From Hippophae tibetana (taxonomy: Eukaryota; Streptophyta; Magnoliopsida; Rosales; Elaeagnaceae), in NCBI GenBank assembly GCA_037013495.1, contig CM072807.1, positions 15,627,001 to 15,691,000 on the forward strand: a DNA stretch of 64,000 nucleotides, in the 5' to 3' direction. A program made the position numbers and the translations under genes. Below the pieces are notes generated by a model. That model had not been told where the DNA came from and did no database searches. It saw only the letters and a list, made by a program, of their open reading frames with translations. Every line of letters starts with the position of its first letter. Positions within the stretch are counted from its first letter, which is position 1. This document shows positions 25,301-36,780 of the stretch, in pieces.

Positions 25301-25599
25301 ATAAATAGAAAATTGAATAACCCCACTAATCGAAGCAAGTTTGTTCCTTTAAATCTTGTTCTTAGGGACAATAACATACCAAATCAACCTCTCGAGACGA
25401 CGTGCACATAATTCACACCACACATAGAGGATCGACTATCTCAAGTTATTCTAATAATTCAAGTAAAAGGTACATGTGAAAAGCAAGTGACATAAATTGA
25501 GTTGTATACAGTCTAAAGTATGAAGGACCTATCCATTCTATCATCTTCAAAGGATGGGAATTCCTACCATACCATGGCGTCCTGTTTGTCATCACTGTC

Positions 25600-25720
25600 A
25601 AGATTTCACATTATGAGGTGTGTAAAATTCTAGTGGATAATGGTAGCTCTTTGGATTTTATGTATTTATCCATCTTGTTGGATAATAGTAACTCTAGTGG
25701 ATATGTTGGATTTTCTGTAT
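25600..25720 (+). pseudogene. Tat element protease motif
   Basis: The words KILVDNGSSLDFMYLSIL match the aspartic protease start of Tat elements (VDNGSS active site). Confidence 0.7.
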
Positions 25721-25739
25721 TTATCATAAAAAAAAGGAC

Positions 25740-25985
25740 AATTGAAAGGTTATATAACCGATCGGTTAAGCATAAGAACTTTAGTATGGGAGATTGGGTC
25801 TTACTGAAAATGTTGGAGAATAAATTTGAAGCTACCTATAAAAAGTTTGCCACAACGTGGGAAATCCCATACCAAATTTATGATATAACTCTAGTAGGGT
25901 CTTATCGAATAAAAATCCAGGGTATAAGAGAGGAGTTAAGCTAAAATGTAGAACATTTAAAGAAATATTATGTAAGAAACTTCAC
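25740..25985 (+). pseudogene. Tat element integrase C-terminal tail
   Basis: SMGDWVLLKMLENKFEA, TTWEIPYQIYDITLVGSYR and the following EHLKKYY match the GPY/F-type integrase tail of Tat elements. The window does not hold a full pol between protease and this tail. Confidence 0.75.
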
Positions 25986-26051
25986 TTACAATATAATGAT
26001 ATAAGATAATTTTTTTTATCATTTAGGTGTATTATATTATCTTGTCAAAAA

Positions 26052-27085
26052 TTAACACGATAACCCCGAAGTATGGAGTAAGGTGGCCAAATAGACCCCT
26101 TTTCTTGGGATGCGAGATAAGAGATGACAAGAAAAGATCTTGAGTTAAGTGAATCTTCTCTTTGGATGTAGGGATAGGATTCAATTCTACCTTTACATGT
26201 CTTCTGTCTTGTGAAAAATTAACACGATAACCCCTATCTATATAGTGAGGTGGTCAAATAGACCCCTTCCTACTTGGGATGTAGGATAAGAGGTAGGTCG
26301 CTTGTTTGAAGAAAGGGTTTTTAGTTCACTAAAGTGAACCTCTTCTTTAGGAAGTACATGTAGGGCTAGGATTCAATTTCACCCTTACACGTCTCCTATC
26401 TTGCGAAAACTTAATGTGACAACCCTTAAGTATGAAGTGAGGTGGCCAAATAGATCGCCCTACTTGGGATGTGGGATAAGAGGCATGTCACTTGTCTTAA
26501 GAAAGGATCTTGAGTTCACCAAAATGAATCCCCTCTTTGGGAAGTGCATGTAGAGGTAAGATTCAATTTCACCCTTATATATCTCTTGTCTCACAAAAAA
26601 TTAACATGATAATTCCCAAGTACGGAGTGAGGTGGCCAAATGGACCCCCCACTTGAGATGCAGGATAAGAGGCGTGTTTCCAATCTTGAGAAAGGGCATT
26701 GAATCACCAAAGTGAATCCCTCATTAGGAAGTGCATATAGGGGTAGGATTCAATTTCACCCTTACATGTCTCATGTCTCGTGAAAAATTAATGCGATAAT
26801 TCTCAAGTACGGAGTGAGGTGTCCAAATGGACCTCTCTTCTTGGGATGTGGGATAATAGGTGTGTCGCCTGTCCTAAGAAAGGGTCTTGAGTTCACCAAA
26901 TTGAATCTCTTTTTGTGAAGTGCATGTATGGGTAGAATTCAATTTCACCCTTAAATATCTCCCGTATCGCAAAACATTAACGCGATAACCCTTAGTATGG
27001 AGTGATGTGGCCAAATGAACCCCCTCACTTGGGATGCAAGATATGAGGTGTGTTTCCCATCTTAAGAAAGGGTCTTGAGTCTGCA
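26052..27085 (+). repeat. Tandem array, ~190-bp unit, about 5.5 copies
   Basis: Units begin TTAACACGATAACCCC or a close variant at 26052, 26219, 26411, 26601, 26788 and 26977, giving periods of 167, 192, 190, 187 and 189 bp. Every unit repeats the words GGTGGCCAAAT, CTTGGGATG and GGATTCAATTTCACCC. The array sits just after the integrase tail of the Tat element, where this lineage is known to carry variable tandem repeats. Confidence 0.9.
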
Positions 27086-27824
27086 AAATAGGGCTTTTTA
27101 TTTGCTTAAAAAATGCAAACCTGGGGAAATGATTTATTAGCATCTTTTTCTATTGTTTAAGTTACATCCGGAAAAATAAAAGATTACAAATCAGCCAGAT
27201 CATAATATAAGTTTGGCTTTTATTTATTAACATAGGTGTGATCCAATACTTTCAATCATAGGGGCTTTATGGGAATTCTTTTCCAGTGCCCTCTGTATCC
27301 AATACTCAACTAGTTTATGCAGTTCATCCCTATCTTCCTTGTATTTGTCTCATTGACTGAGTGTGTGGGTAAACTCAGTACGTGTTTTCTTCAACTCTTG
27401 TTCCATGGCTTCATAGCAAGGCTTTAAGCCATACAATTATTGATAAATAAACTTGGAAGTTTCCTGACAAGTCTTTGCTTTTCATTTTGAGTCCATGGTA
27501 AAAGACATAGCTTATAAAAACAAACAAAACAAGGGAGGAGATTAGCAAGCATGCATTACCAAGTACCCTTTTATAAATGACATACGAGTTTACTCAAATC
27601 AAGCACACGTCTTGCCATGAGGTGCCAGATTATCCCTTTATGAGTTACGTAAATGGTGGACCAATTTATAGGCATATTGAAGTGATTTTATAACTTATCT
27701 TGGGCATAAAAGTTACCAAACATGGCTCATTCGAACAAATTGTTCAGCCCATTACTTTTACCCTGTTTAGATTTAACTGGAAAAAACTTTGTAGTGGAAT
27801 TATGTATTCCCTAAATATGGACAA
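27086..27824. other. Untranslated part of Tat element
   Basis: Spacer between the tandem array and the antisense coding region. No motif recognised. Confidence 0.45.
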
Positions 27825-28187
27825 TTATTTGGGAGGAATATGGTTTTTTATTTGATCACTACCTACCATAAGGGTAGGCTTAGGGTTCTTTCTACCTATC
27901 CACCGACCAGGTAGGTCCTTTTTCGTGCCCTGTATTGTAGATGAAGTGACTTCAATTGGCTTAGGGTTAGTCTCTTTGTCTAAATCCATCGGTGATGTTA
28001 GGGATGCACTAGATTTCTTCGTTTTATTCCCCAACGAAGTAGTATCATGAGGCATTTGATTCACCTCGTCACTTATGGTTGGAAAAGCGAGGTGTTTTTT
28101 AGTAACTAATGGAAAGGTATTCGGGGTACAACAAAAACATGACCCTGTTTCAATCATATCATCTTGGTCAATTTGTGAATAATCCAT
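27825..28187 (-). pseudogene. Antisense frame in Tat element, Ser/Thr/Pro-rich
   Basis: An open - strand stretch of 120 codons beginning MDYSQIDQDDMIETG, rich in Ser, Thr, Lys and Pro. Its start resembles MDYSNVDLENL in the frame at 29543-29797, suggesting related pieces of the same extra gene family. No catalytic domain. Confidence 0.45.
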
Positions 28188-28679
28188 TTGAATTACGATT
28201 TAAAAGTAGCAACCTAAAAATTCATGCAATTAATTTGTTTTTTTGGTTTGGAATGACCTGTAATGCAAGAACCGGACTTACAATTCCAAGATGCGGCCTG
28301 AAATTCTCAGGAAATACAAAAATAGTTTTAAGGTCAAAAACACAATGAGAAAAAAACAATTAAATAGAGGAACATATGAGATTTCTTTTGGGAGCATTTA
28401 ATCACTATATGAAAAATATAAAGAGGTGAATATAATACATTTATAATCAGTTGATATACAGTCATAATGTGTGATTGTACATTTCAACAAGTATGGGCAT
28501 TCAAATGGTAGATAATTCTATTACATCAAATCAATTTTTTACATCGTAAAGATTGAGAGCCTAATAATCGCTCAGGCATTGATGAAGACTTCAGAGGATG
28601 GGAAGCCTATTAATCGCTCAAGTATTGATGGTGATATCACAAAAGTAGAAGGCTTCTCTAAATAAGGCTTATAAGAATA

Positions 28680-30960
28680 AGGACATACATAATGGCTTTT
28701 TCGACCAGACCTTCAGGCTAGGCCTCTTGCATCACTTCTTCACCACGAGGTGAAAGAAGCGGGGTACTCGTTGGAGCTGCTTGTTTTGGCTACTCTGAGA
28801 AGCTCGTATCAAGGTGAAGTAGGTAATAGTCAGGTCTAGTTTCTCCATCTGGGTTTATAGGCTACTTACCACAAAGCCCACCCCATCTTTGTAAGCCTTG
28901 GTGCACTCCATTTTGAGCATCTCCACCAGATTATACAACAAGCTCATTTGGTCCCTTAGTGAGTTCGTAGTCTATTTAGCCTCATTGGCCACTTGTTCAA
29001 AATAGCTTACTCTCTACCCTTGCTTGAAGCAATAGATGTCTATTTTTTTAGCTTTTCAGACTTATCGAATAGGTCACCCATAATTTTCAAGATTTTGGCC
29101 CTATTTTCAATAAGAAGATCATCCTTATCCTCTATGACCTTTTGGTACTTCTCTATTTACAAGTGACTCGCTTATACATCCTGAGTGACAACTTGTCTTC
29201 CTTGGCCAATGACAAATCATAAAATGAACAAAAATAAGTTAACAAAATATTACAAGTATGAAACGAAGTGTAAATCTAGAAGTGCATAATTCACCTCAAT
29301 TTGACTATAAGCCATCAGCTCCTTGTTAGACCCTCCCTTAAGCCTACGAGCTTTTCTGACTCTAGGCCATTCATTGTCACTTATGAAGTGATGGTAGATG
29401 TCTCTTTTTAATTCAAGCTACCCAAAAATTCCCTCTTCAAAATAGGTCATCAGAGTGTCTAGAACCACAACATCCCTCAAAATGACTTCAAACTCGAAAT
29501 CGTCTAGATCCATGACTTCAATTTGGGAAGTTGGGTCCTTACCTACCTTCTTTTTCTTAGAGGTCTCAGCCTAAAGGGTAGAGAGGACAAGCTAGGTAAG
29601 TTAGACATCATGGATGGTGAAGGCACTTTAATTGGCTCATTGTCTATAGAAGTGAAATTCCCTGTGAGAGATGGTGAGATGGGAGTGGGTTGAGAGTATG
29701 TAGGTACTAGGTCTTGAACACTTAAGATGTATATTAGGTTTTCAAGGTCCACGTTCGAGTAGTCCATACCTACAAAATCAAAGAACAAATTAGTCAATAG
29801 TTCAAGTTGTCAAAAATGGTATTTACCTCGTTATAGAAGGACAACTTGTATACTCATTAATATAATCCCTCCAGACCCCCAATTTTTTCAAACGGGCAAC
29901 AGTTAAGATATCTTTCTAGCTCTCATTTTTAGTATTCTAAAGTTTGATCCTTCTTATTTTTTCTTAGCTCACTTACATGGGTTTAGGATGTGCTGAAGTG
30001 ATGGTTCTAGGTACAACAAACTGGAAATTTGACTCTGTCACCCCAAATGTTTCTGGTGATATAAAAATATTGATCCTTCCATCCTGGGGTACTATTAGGG
30101 AGTTTAAGGTATAGCTTATGCCCAAAAACACACGATACATAAGACCTACCTTTATCCATGCTATTTCTCTTCAAATAGTACATAGACCTAATTTCATCAC
30201 TTGTGAGGTCCACCTTATGTTCACCAGCAATGACTAAAATACATAAGATAGTTCACTATTTGTTAGGATTGACTTAGGTGAGGTTGATATCAAGAGTATT
30301 GAGAGCATGAACTACCATTCTAGGGAACGGGTAGCAAAGTCCTATTTTAAAATGTGCCAAGTGTATCACCCACCACCCCGTCGAGGGATCATCGATGTCA
30401 CATGAATGGCAACGTACCGGCATCATACCTACACGGGGTTGTATACAAATTTCTGCCTAATATCTATCAGATTATCAAGAGTTAGATCACTTGGCATATT
30501 TTTGATATGATACTTGTCCTAAGTTTGATGGGCAGGATCACCCATATTATCACACTTCTTTTTAGGGTAAGGTACCTTTGTTGTTGTAGATGCATCAGAT
30601 TAAAATGATGGGCACCGATCTTTGTGAAGAAGATGAGGAGACAAGGCATGACCTAGATGAAGTAGGGAGGGCTATGACACTCTTCTTAATCGATGCACCA
30701 CCCGTTCTGGTCAGTCATTCATTGCTACCTATGGAAGCTTCAATATGTCGTTCAACTTGTTTTGAGCTTATTGGCAAGTGGGTTGAGTCTCGAGATCCTT
30801 CTCGAGGTGTTCCTATCCTTAAAGGAACACTTTTGGTATGGCCTAATGAACATCTTTGAAAGACATCGAATGGACTATATGTTTTCCTTTATCAGAAGAC
30901 ATTGTAAAAAAGAAGAAAATGATGAAGAAGTTACCTAGTGACGAGGAAAGTTTCAAATCT
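28680..30960 (-). pseudogene. Antisense extra coding region of Tat element
   Basis: A fossil - strand coding region between the integrase tail and the 3' LTR. Upstream part (30007-30213): STPGWKDQYFYITRNIWGD, a Trp/Phe-rich pattern found in plant retroelement extra ORFs. Middle (29543-29797): a Ser/Pro-rich linker. Toward the end (about 29300-29420 and 29030-29150): the words DNEWPRVRKARRLKGGSNK and a heptad-like coiled coil (KVIEDKDDLLIENRAKILK). Extra ORFs in this position and orientation are known in Tat-lineage elements; their function is unknown. The pieces are described separately. Confidence 0.55.
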
Positions 30961-31599
30961 ACTAATGAGCGACCTGAGAGTAGTAAAGTAGATTATTTTA
31001 CTAAGGAAGTTGCTAGCCAAACAAACTAAATTTCAAACTAAATGTGTGTTCAGTAGATTGGCTGTGAAGAATTGTAGTGCAAGAAGGTATGTCGGGTTGA
31101 GATTCTCTGAAGAAAAATTTGGTTAAGTAAAGAACATCAATGAGTAAAAAATTAATTTTTTTTTAACTATTTATAGAAGAAGAATGGAAGATGAATGGTT
31201 TATATGTTAAAATCAGAATTAATGCTCTAGAATATTCCCTAGACTTCCAAAAATTATAGTGCTAGAAGATTTAATTTTAGGTATGTTACGCGTAGAGGAG
31301 TCATAATCCTAGCGACTTGAATTACCTTATTTGGATGAAATCCCGTTGTATCAAGCAACTTACATATATCGGCATGGTACTAGAGTATAGATCTATTTTT
31401 CTTTGGAGCATTTTCCGCCTATCGACCTGACTATATAGACATATTGGTAGTAATTTAGTGGTTTTTCATGTTTCTACCTCACACTCATGCAAGGGATATA
31501 TAACCTTTGATCGTCAAAATAACAAGTTTATTTTGCTTAACAGATTATTATTGTAAAAATGTCATATTAAGGTCAACAATAACACCTTGATAGAATATT
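30961..31599. other. Probable 3' part of Tat element before/inside LTR
   Basis: AT-rich, no coding sense. It probably includes the polypurine tract and start of the 3' LTR, but neither could be fixed. Confidence 0.35.
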
Positions 31600-31621
31600 A
31601 ATAATGTAATATTAACACGAT

Positions 31622-31677
<56 letters not shown>

Positions 31678-31762
31678 GATAGAATGAATAAAAAATGTTA
31701 GTAGTATCTTGGATCTACCATTTCATCGTAACCTCTAACGCAACAAAACTTCTCCAAATAAG
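31600..31762 (+). repeat. 3' LTR end of Tat element
   Basis: Contains a long (TA)n tract at about 31626-31674 and then sequence that aligns with 24091-24178 (GAATGAATAAAA, CTCTAACGCA, ACTTCTCCAAA). Confidence 0.5.
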
Positions 31763-33042
31763 ATTGATAATTTATAAAATAAATTATATAACTGGCTTGT
31801 GATTTTTTGGGGAATTTGATCGAGAGAGAATTTGTGAAAACAGTTTTAGGAAACCAGGGGCATGAGAAATGTGAATACCGTACAAGTATAAGACAAAGAG
31901 ACCAAAATTTTCAAGTACTTAATTGAAGTGGACGAATCCTTTTCTGCAACCTACAAATAATTGACTGAAAATCTAGAGGGGTGTCCACAGTGGTGGGGTA
32001 ATTGTAAAAGACAACAAAGAGTTTGGTGTTGACCTAGACTTATTAATACATTTGATGTGGGGATATAAATTAAGAAGTTTTTGAAAAGAAATACCAATGG
32101 TTTTTTTTATCAACGAAAAAAATTATTTATTAATAATAATTAATAAAAAAATCTTATATTTTTTACTGATAACTATTTATCATATTAATTAAAATAATAT
32201 CATAATTTTTAACATAAAAAAATATCAGCAAAATGAATTTCAGAAGACTGAAATTCGAAACATGTCTTTTGACTTTTTTTTTTTTTTACCTATACTTAAT
32301 TATCAGTTTTCTAATAAAATAGTAAACAAATTATTTTAATTTTAGAAGAAAAAAAACACAAAGGTAACAACTCTAAAAATATATAACATTTTTAGTACTA
32401 AATCATATCCTTGTTCAGAGTAAGAATGTTTTATATATATATGTTTTAAGCATGTTATTTGATATCATTTTTCAAAAATAAATTGATTCTCATCTAATTA
32501 TCATTTGATTAAAAAAAACAAAATACTACAACCTAAATTAAGTTTTGACATCGATTTATTTTTGTGTGTGGCTATATTGATTATTGTCGGACTTGTTTAT
32601 ATGTTTTGTGAATTAAGAAAGATTTAGCTATGACAATGTAGCAAATTAAGATGGTAATCGAACTAGTTTGTTCCCATCAGATTTGATGACTCTGATTTAC
32701 TCTCACGATCCTCTTCTACGTTTCTTTTCGATTCCTCACGCTTCTTTAATCTTAGTTTTCTTTTACAATCGCAAGATATGATTTCCATTTTGCCTTGAGT
32801 TAGCTTCAGAATCGCAAGAACAATAAAACCTAAAATCTGGTCCAAATTGCTCCTGAAATGATTTTTTCTCCAAGAAGCTCTTCCGTCCTCTCTCTCTCGA
32901 AGACTTTAGGTTTCTTTTGCATCCAATTCCAACCAAGTGTTGAACTTCACTCTTTTCATCTCCTCAATTCCCATTTTTGCTTATGCTTGATTCTTATGAA
33001 TCGAGTATCCTCTGTGTGCCCTAATTTCGAACTTGCTTCATC
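31763..33042. other. AT-rich spacer, then pyrimidine-rich leader-like stretch
   Basis: 31763-32640 is featureless AT-rich DNA. 32690-33042 is richer in C/T (CCTCTCTCTCTCG near 32889) and resembles a plant promoter/5' leader for the ORF starting at 33043. Confidence 0.4.
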
Positions 33043-33222
33043 ATGTCTCGATCTCTGGTTAACAGTTTCAGCTATAGAGGAGTTCAAGCTCACGAGGACC
33101 GCCTTGACCTTACTACTGATCTTGGGTATTTGATTGAACGAGAGAAAGTTGTTACAGATCTTGTGCTTACTGCTTGGCTTTATGATGATTCAACTGATAT
33201 GGAGATATTATATCATATCTAA
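33043..33222 (+). CDS. 59-aa exon-like ORF, unknown family, beside copia element 2
   Basis: ATG at 33043 opens MSRSLVNSFSYRGVQAHEDR and continues to TAA at 33220-33222. Base composition and codons look genic, and a CT-rich leader precedes it. A GTATTT splice-donor-like site at 33110 (after DLTTDLG) suggests the true exon may end there, with the rest an intron. No following exon is recognisable; the copia element begins 225 bp downstream. The family is not recognised. It may be the 5' exon of a host gene interrupted or ended by the insertion, or a pseudogene. Confidence 0.35.
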   Translation: MSRSLVNSFSYRGVQAHEDRLDLTTDLGYLIEREKVVTDLVLTAWLYDDSTDMEILYHI

Positions 33223-33447
33223 TTGTTTGAGGCATGAACTGCTGATGCCTGGTGTGCTTTGTTTTGTGAATGGTGGTGCAATGATCGGTATTGCTGTTGG
33301 TATGGAGATGCACTCGGTTGGTTTTAAGTTTTAGGAAAATAAGCATAATTCTATTATGGTTTTTCATTTGCTTGATTTTGTGTTTGTTGTTTTTCTTCTG
33401 TTATTTGCATTTTTTGAAGTTGTGTTTAGACGGACTAGCGTTCTATG

Positions 33448-34032
33448 TGCTGTGCAGAACGGATAAAACTATATGAATTCAACATAGTAGAATAATGACA
33501 TTGAAAATTTAATGTGTTTTATCCTTTAATTTTGGTTAAGTTCATAGGATAAACTCTGAAAATTATTTTTTTTACTAATAAAATTAATAGGTAAAAATTG
33601 AGAGACAATATAACAAATTGAGATAAACTCAAAATAGTATCACACAAGTGTTTCTTAAACTCACTATTTTGTCACTTCTCTTTTAGAAAAATATCTCAAT
33701 ATCTTTCTAAGATATTCTTTATCACTTTTTTACACACAACACTATTTTTCTTCAAAGTAAATTATTCATTTGGCTTTACTTTGCTTCTCTTCTTGTTTTG
33801 ATGTGTTGATGTATCTCTAATGCAAAGACATCGCCTATTTATAGGCAAAATTGCATATCAATGTTAGTTGCACCTAACATTTATGGTTGTACCTACCATT
33901 TGTGGTTACACCTACTATTTATGGTTTCACCTACCAATTGTGGTTACACTTATCAATTGTGGTTGTACCTACCATTTATGGTTGCACCTAACATTTGTGT
34001 TTTCTTCCTCTTAAATTTAGGAGGGACTTACA
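33448..34032 (-). repeat. 3' LTR of copia element 2
   Basis: The first 227 bp align with the right-hand copy at 38170-38397. The - strand start TGTAAGTCCC next to a purine tract (GGGAGCGGGAGATT) marks the inner edge. A reverse-strand TATAAATAG box lies near 33833-33843. A 7 x 19-bp minisatellite occupies 33867-33999. Confidence 0.75.
33867..33999. repeat. Seven tandem 19-bp units inside copia LTR
   Basis: Seven consecutive 19-mers of the form GTTGCACCTAACATTTATG, with one to five changes each, fill exactly 133 bp. Confidence 0.92.
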
Positions 34033-34222
34033 AATCTCCCGCTCCCGACTACATAGAGGGCTCTACCAATCTAGTAGCTAAATGATAGTATTCAAAATTT
34101 TGTCTTGGGAGAATTTTCGTCAACATGTCTGATCCATTTTCTTCTGTATGGATCTTCTCAAGTTGTAATAGTTTCTTCTCTATTACATCCCTAATCCAGT
34201 GATATCTCACATCAATATGTTT

Positions 34223-34522
34223 TTATCTCGAATGAAATGAGGCATTCTTTCCAAGATGGATAACACTTTGACTATCACAAAATAACTGATAACTGTCTTG
34301 TTGTAACCCAAGTTCTTTCAAGAACTTTTTCATCCATAGCAACTCTTTACATGCTTTCGTTGTTGCTATAAACTCTGCTTCGGTAGTGGACAGTGCAACA
34401 CATTTTTGTAACTTTGACTGCCATGACACAGCTCCCCCTGCAAATGTAATCAGGTAACTTGAAGTAGATTTTCTGGAATCCACATCACCAGCCATATCTG
34501 CATCTGTGTATCCAACTAACAC
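34223..34522 (-). pseudogene. Copia element 2 RNase H domain
   Basis: Reads GYTDADMAGDVDSRKST, VALSTTEAEFIA and LFCDSQSVIHLGKN, the standard copia RNase H blocks. Confidence 0.9.
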
Positions 34523-34597
34523 AGGTTTGTCATTTCCAAAACATAGGCATATTTTGGAAGAACCTTAAAGATACCTAAAAATCCATTTCACTGCAGC

Positions 34598-35853
34598 CTA
34601 ATGTTCCTTTCCAGGATTTGAAAGGAATCTACTCACAATATCTGGTCGTGTACAAACCATGGCATACATTAGACTTCCAACTGCTGAAGCATATGAAACC
34701 TCTTCCATCTCTTTATCTGTAGAAGGGCTCTGCTTAGAACTTAGCTTAAAGTGATTAGCAAGAGGACAACTAATTGCTTTAGTATTATCCATATAAAATC
34801 TTTGAAGTACTTTCTCAATGTATTTCTCATGTGACAACCATAATTTCTTGGCGCCTTTGTCTCTAATAATAGTCATGCCAAGAATCTGCTTTGTTGGCCT
34901 CAAGTCTTTCATGGAAAAAGACTTACTCAACTGCGTTTTTAAGTTGTTGATTCTAGAAATATTTCGGCCAATAATCAACATATCATCCACATAAAGCAAA
35001 AGAATAATGAAATCACCATCAGAGAATTTCTACACAAAAACACAATGGTCTGAAGTAGTCTTTTTATAGCCTTGCTCCCCCATAACAGACTCAAACTTTT
35101 TATACCATTTTCTTGGTGCCTGTTTTAAGCCATAGAGACTTTTCTTCAATTTGCAAACATAATTTTATTTTCCCTTTTGCTGAAAAGCCTCTGACTGCTC
35201 CATGTATATCTCTTCTTCCAAGGATCCATGTATATCTCTTCTTCCAAGTCACCATGTAGGAAGGTAGTTTTGACATCCACTTGCTCAACCTCCAAGTCAA
35301 GACTTGATGCTAACCCTAGCATAGTACAAATGGATGTCATTTTTACAACTGGAGAGAAAATCTCATCAAAGTCAACACCTTTTCTTTGGTTGAATCCTTT
35401 GATAACCAATTTGGCTTTGTGTCGCGGACTGGAATTGTGTCCTTCATGCTTCACCCTGAACACCCATTTATTTTTCAAGGCCTTCTTCCCTTTGGGCAGT
35501 TTCATTAGCTCAAACGTTTTGTTCTCATGCAAGGACTTCATTTCATCTTGCATGGCTTCAATCCATTTGTTTTTGGATTCTTCATCCATAGCCTCTTCAT
35601 AACTCTCAAGTTCTCTCACATCAGTGAAAGTTACATACTCATATGGAGGATATAAGATAGAAGGTCGTCTCACTCTATCACTTCTTCGCAATGGAATAGG
35701 AGAAGCCACAGGTGTTGGTACTGGATAATGAACATCATCATTTCCCTCATCTCCAGAACCAACTTCTATGGGGGCATCATCTTCATCAAGTGGATAAACC
35801 TGGTCTTCATATCCAACTTGTCTTGGCACTGATGTTGGAGGAATTAATTCCAA
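34598..35853 (-). pseudogene. Copia element 2 reverse transcriptase
   Basis: Two open stretches (34598-34999, 35146-35853) hold NKWVFRVKHEGHN, EVEQVDVKTTFLHGDLEEE, the MLYVDDMLI catalytic box and AVGSLMYAMVCTRPDI. They belong to one fossil pol. Confidence 0.92.
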
Positions 35854-35875
35854 ATCTGATGAGTCACTATTGGAA

Positions 35876-36780
35876 TTAGGAACATATATTCTTCATTTTG
35901 ATAATATCTTCAATGGTCTCATCTTCAACAAATACAACATCACGGCTCCTGATAAGTCTCTTTGCAACTGGATCGTAAAATCTATAGCCAAAGTGATTTT
36001 GACCATAGCCAATAAAAATACATTGTCTTGTTTTGGCATCAAGTTTGGATCTATCATCCTTGGAGATATGAACAAATGCTTTGCAGCCAAACACTCGCAG
36101 ATGATCATAGGAAACATCCTTTCCTGACAACACTTTATCTGGAACATCCATCTTGAGAGGAGTACAAGGTGAAAGATTCAACACATGTGCAACTGTGAGT
36201 ATGGTTTCACCCTAAAAAGTTTTAGGCAACTTTGCATGTGAGAGTAGACATCTAACTCTCTCCATCAAAGTTTTGTTCATCCTCTCAGCTAAGTCATTCA
36301 ATTGCGGTGTCTTTGGAGGTGTCATCTGATGCCAAATACCATGTTTTTTGCAATAAGCATGGAAAGGTCTTGTGTATTCTCCACCATTGTTTGTTAGGAT
36401 GCACTTCAGCTTCTTTCCAGTGTGTGTCTCAACTGAGGCATGAAATTCTTTGAAGACACCTAGCACCTGATCCTTTGTCTTTAGAAGATATACACACGTC
36501 TTTCTTGAATGATCATCAATGAAAGTCACAAAGTATTGAGCACTACCAAGTGACTTTGGCATTGGTCCACACAAATCTGAATGAATCAGATCTAAAATAT
36601 TATTCATTCTGGAAGGAGGGAAGCTCTTGAAAGCAACCTTGTTTTGCTTTCCTGCTAGACAATGAACACATTTCTCCAAATGTACTTCATCCATTCCAGG
36701 CAATATCTTCTTTTTGGCTAGACTTGTCAAACCTTTTTCACCCATGTGACTGAGTCTCTTATGCCATAACTCAGCTACAT
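35876..36780 (-). pseudogene. Copia element 2 integrase
   Basis: LIHSDLCGPMPKS, YFVTFIDDHSRKTCVYLL, PPKTPQLNDLAERMNKT and the C-terminal HLRVFGCKAFVH and LIRSRDVVF blocks identify copia integrase. Confidence 0.9.

Larger units (their letters stand above)
24061..31762 (+). mobile_element. Ty3/gypsy Tat-lineage retrotransposon, decayed
   Basis: A + strand fossil of about 7.7 kb. Matching sequence at 24091-24178 and about 31675-31762 (shared CTCTAAC and ACTTCTCCAAA words after a (TA)n tract) marks the LTR ends. A primer-site-like segment ATTGGAGCCCATCATAGGGCC follows the left one and resembles the ATTGGCGCCCACCGTGGGGC site common in Tat elements. Gag zinc-knuckle, protease and integrase-tail text are readable on the + strand. 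The region between integrase and 3' LTR holds a tandem array and a - strand coding region. The element is heavily broken and looks old. The LTR outer limits are uncertain. Confidence 0.75.

Noticed and set aside
26052-27085. CRISPR-like array
   Set aside because: Repeats are ~190 bp and contiguous with no short repeat/unique spacer pattern, and the DNA is a plant retroelement.
30590-30938. Plus-strand frames of 81-89 codons
   Set aside because: They lie opposite the antisense coding region of the Tat element and have no independent features.
32663-32845. Minus-strand 60-codon frame with Lys/Glu-rich end
   Set aside because: It overlaps a leader-like CT-rich region of the opposite strand; no homologous family or splice context.
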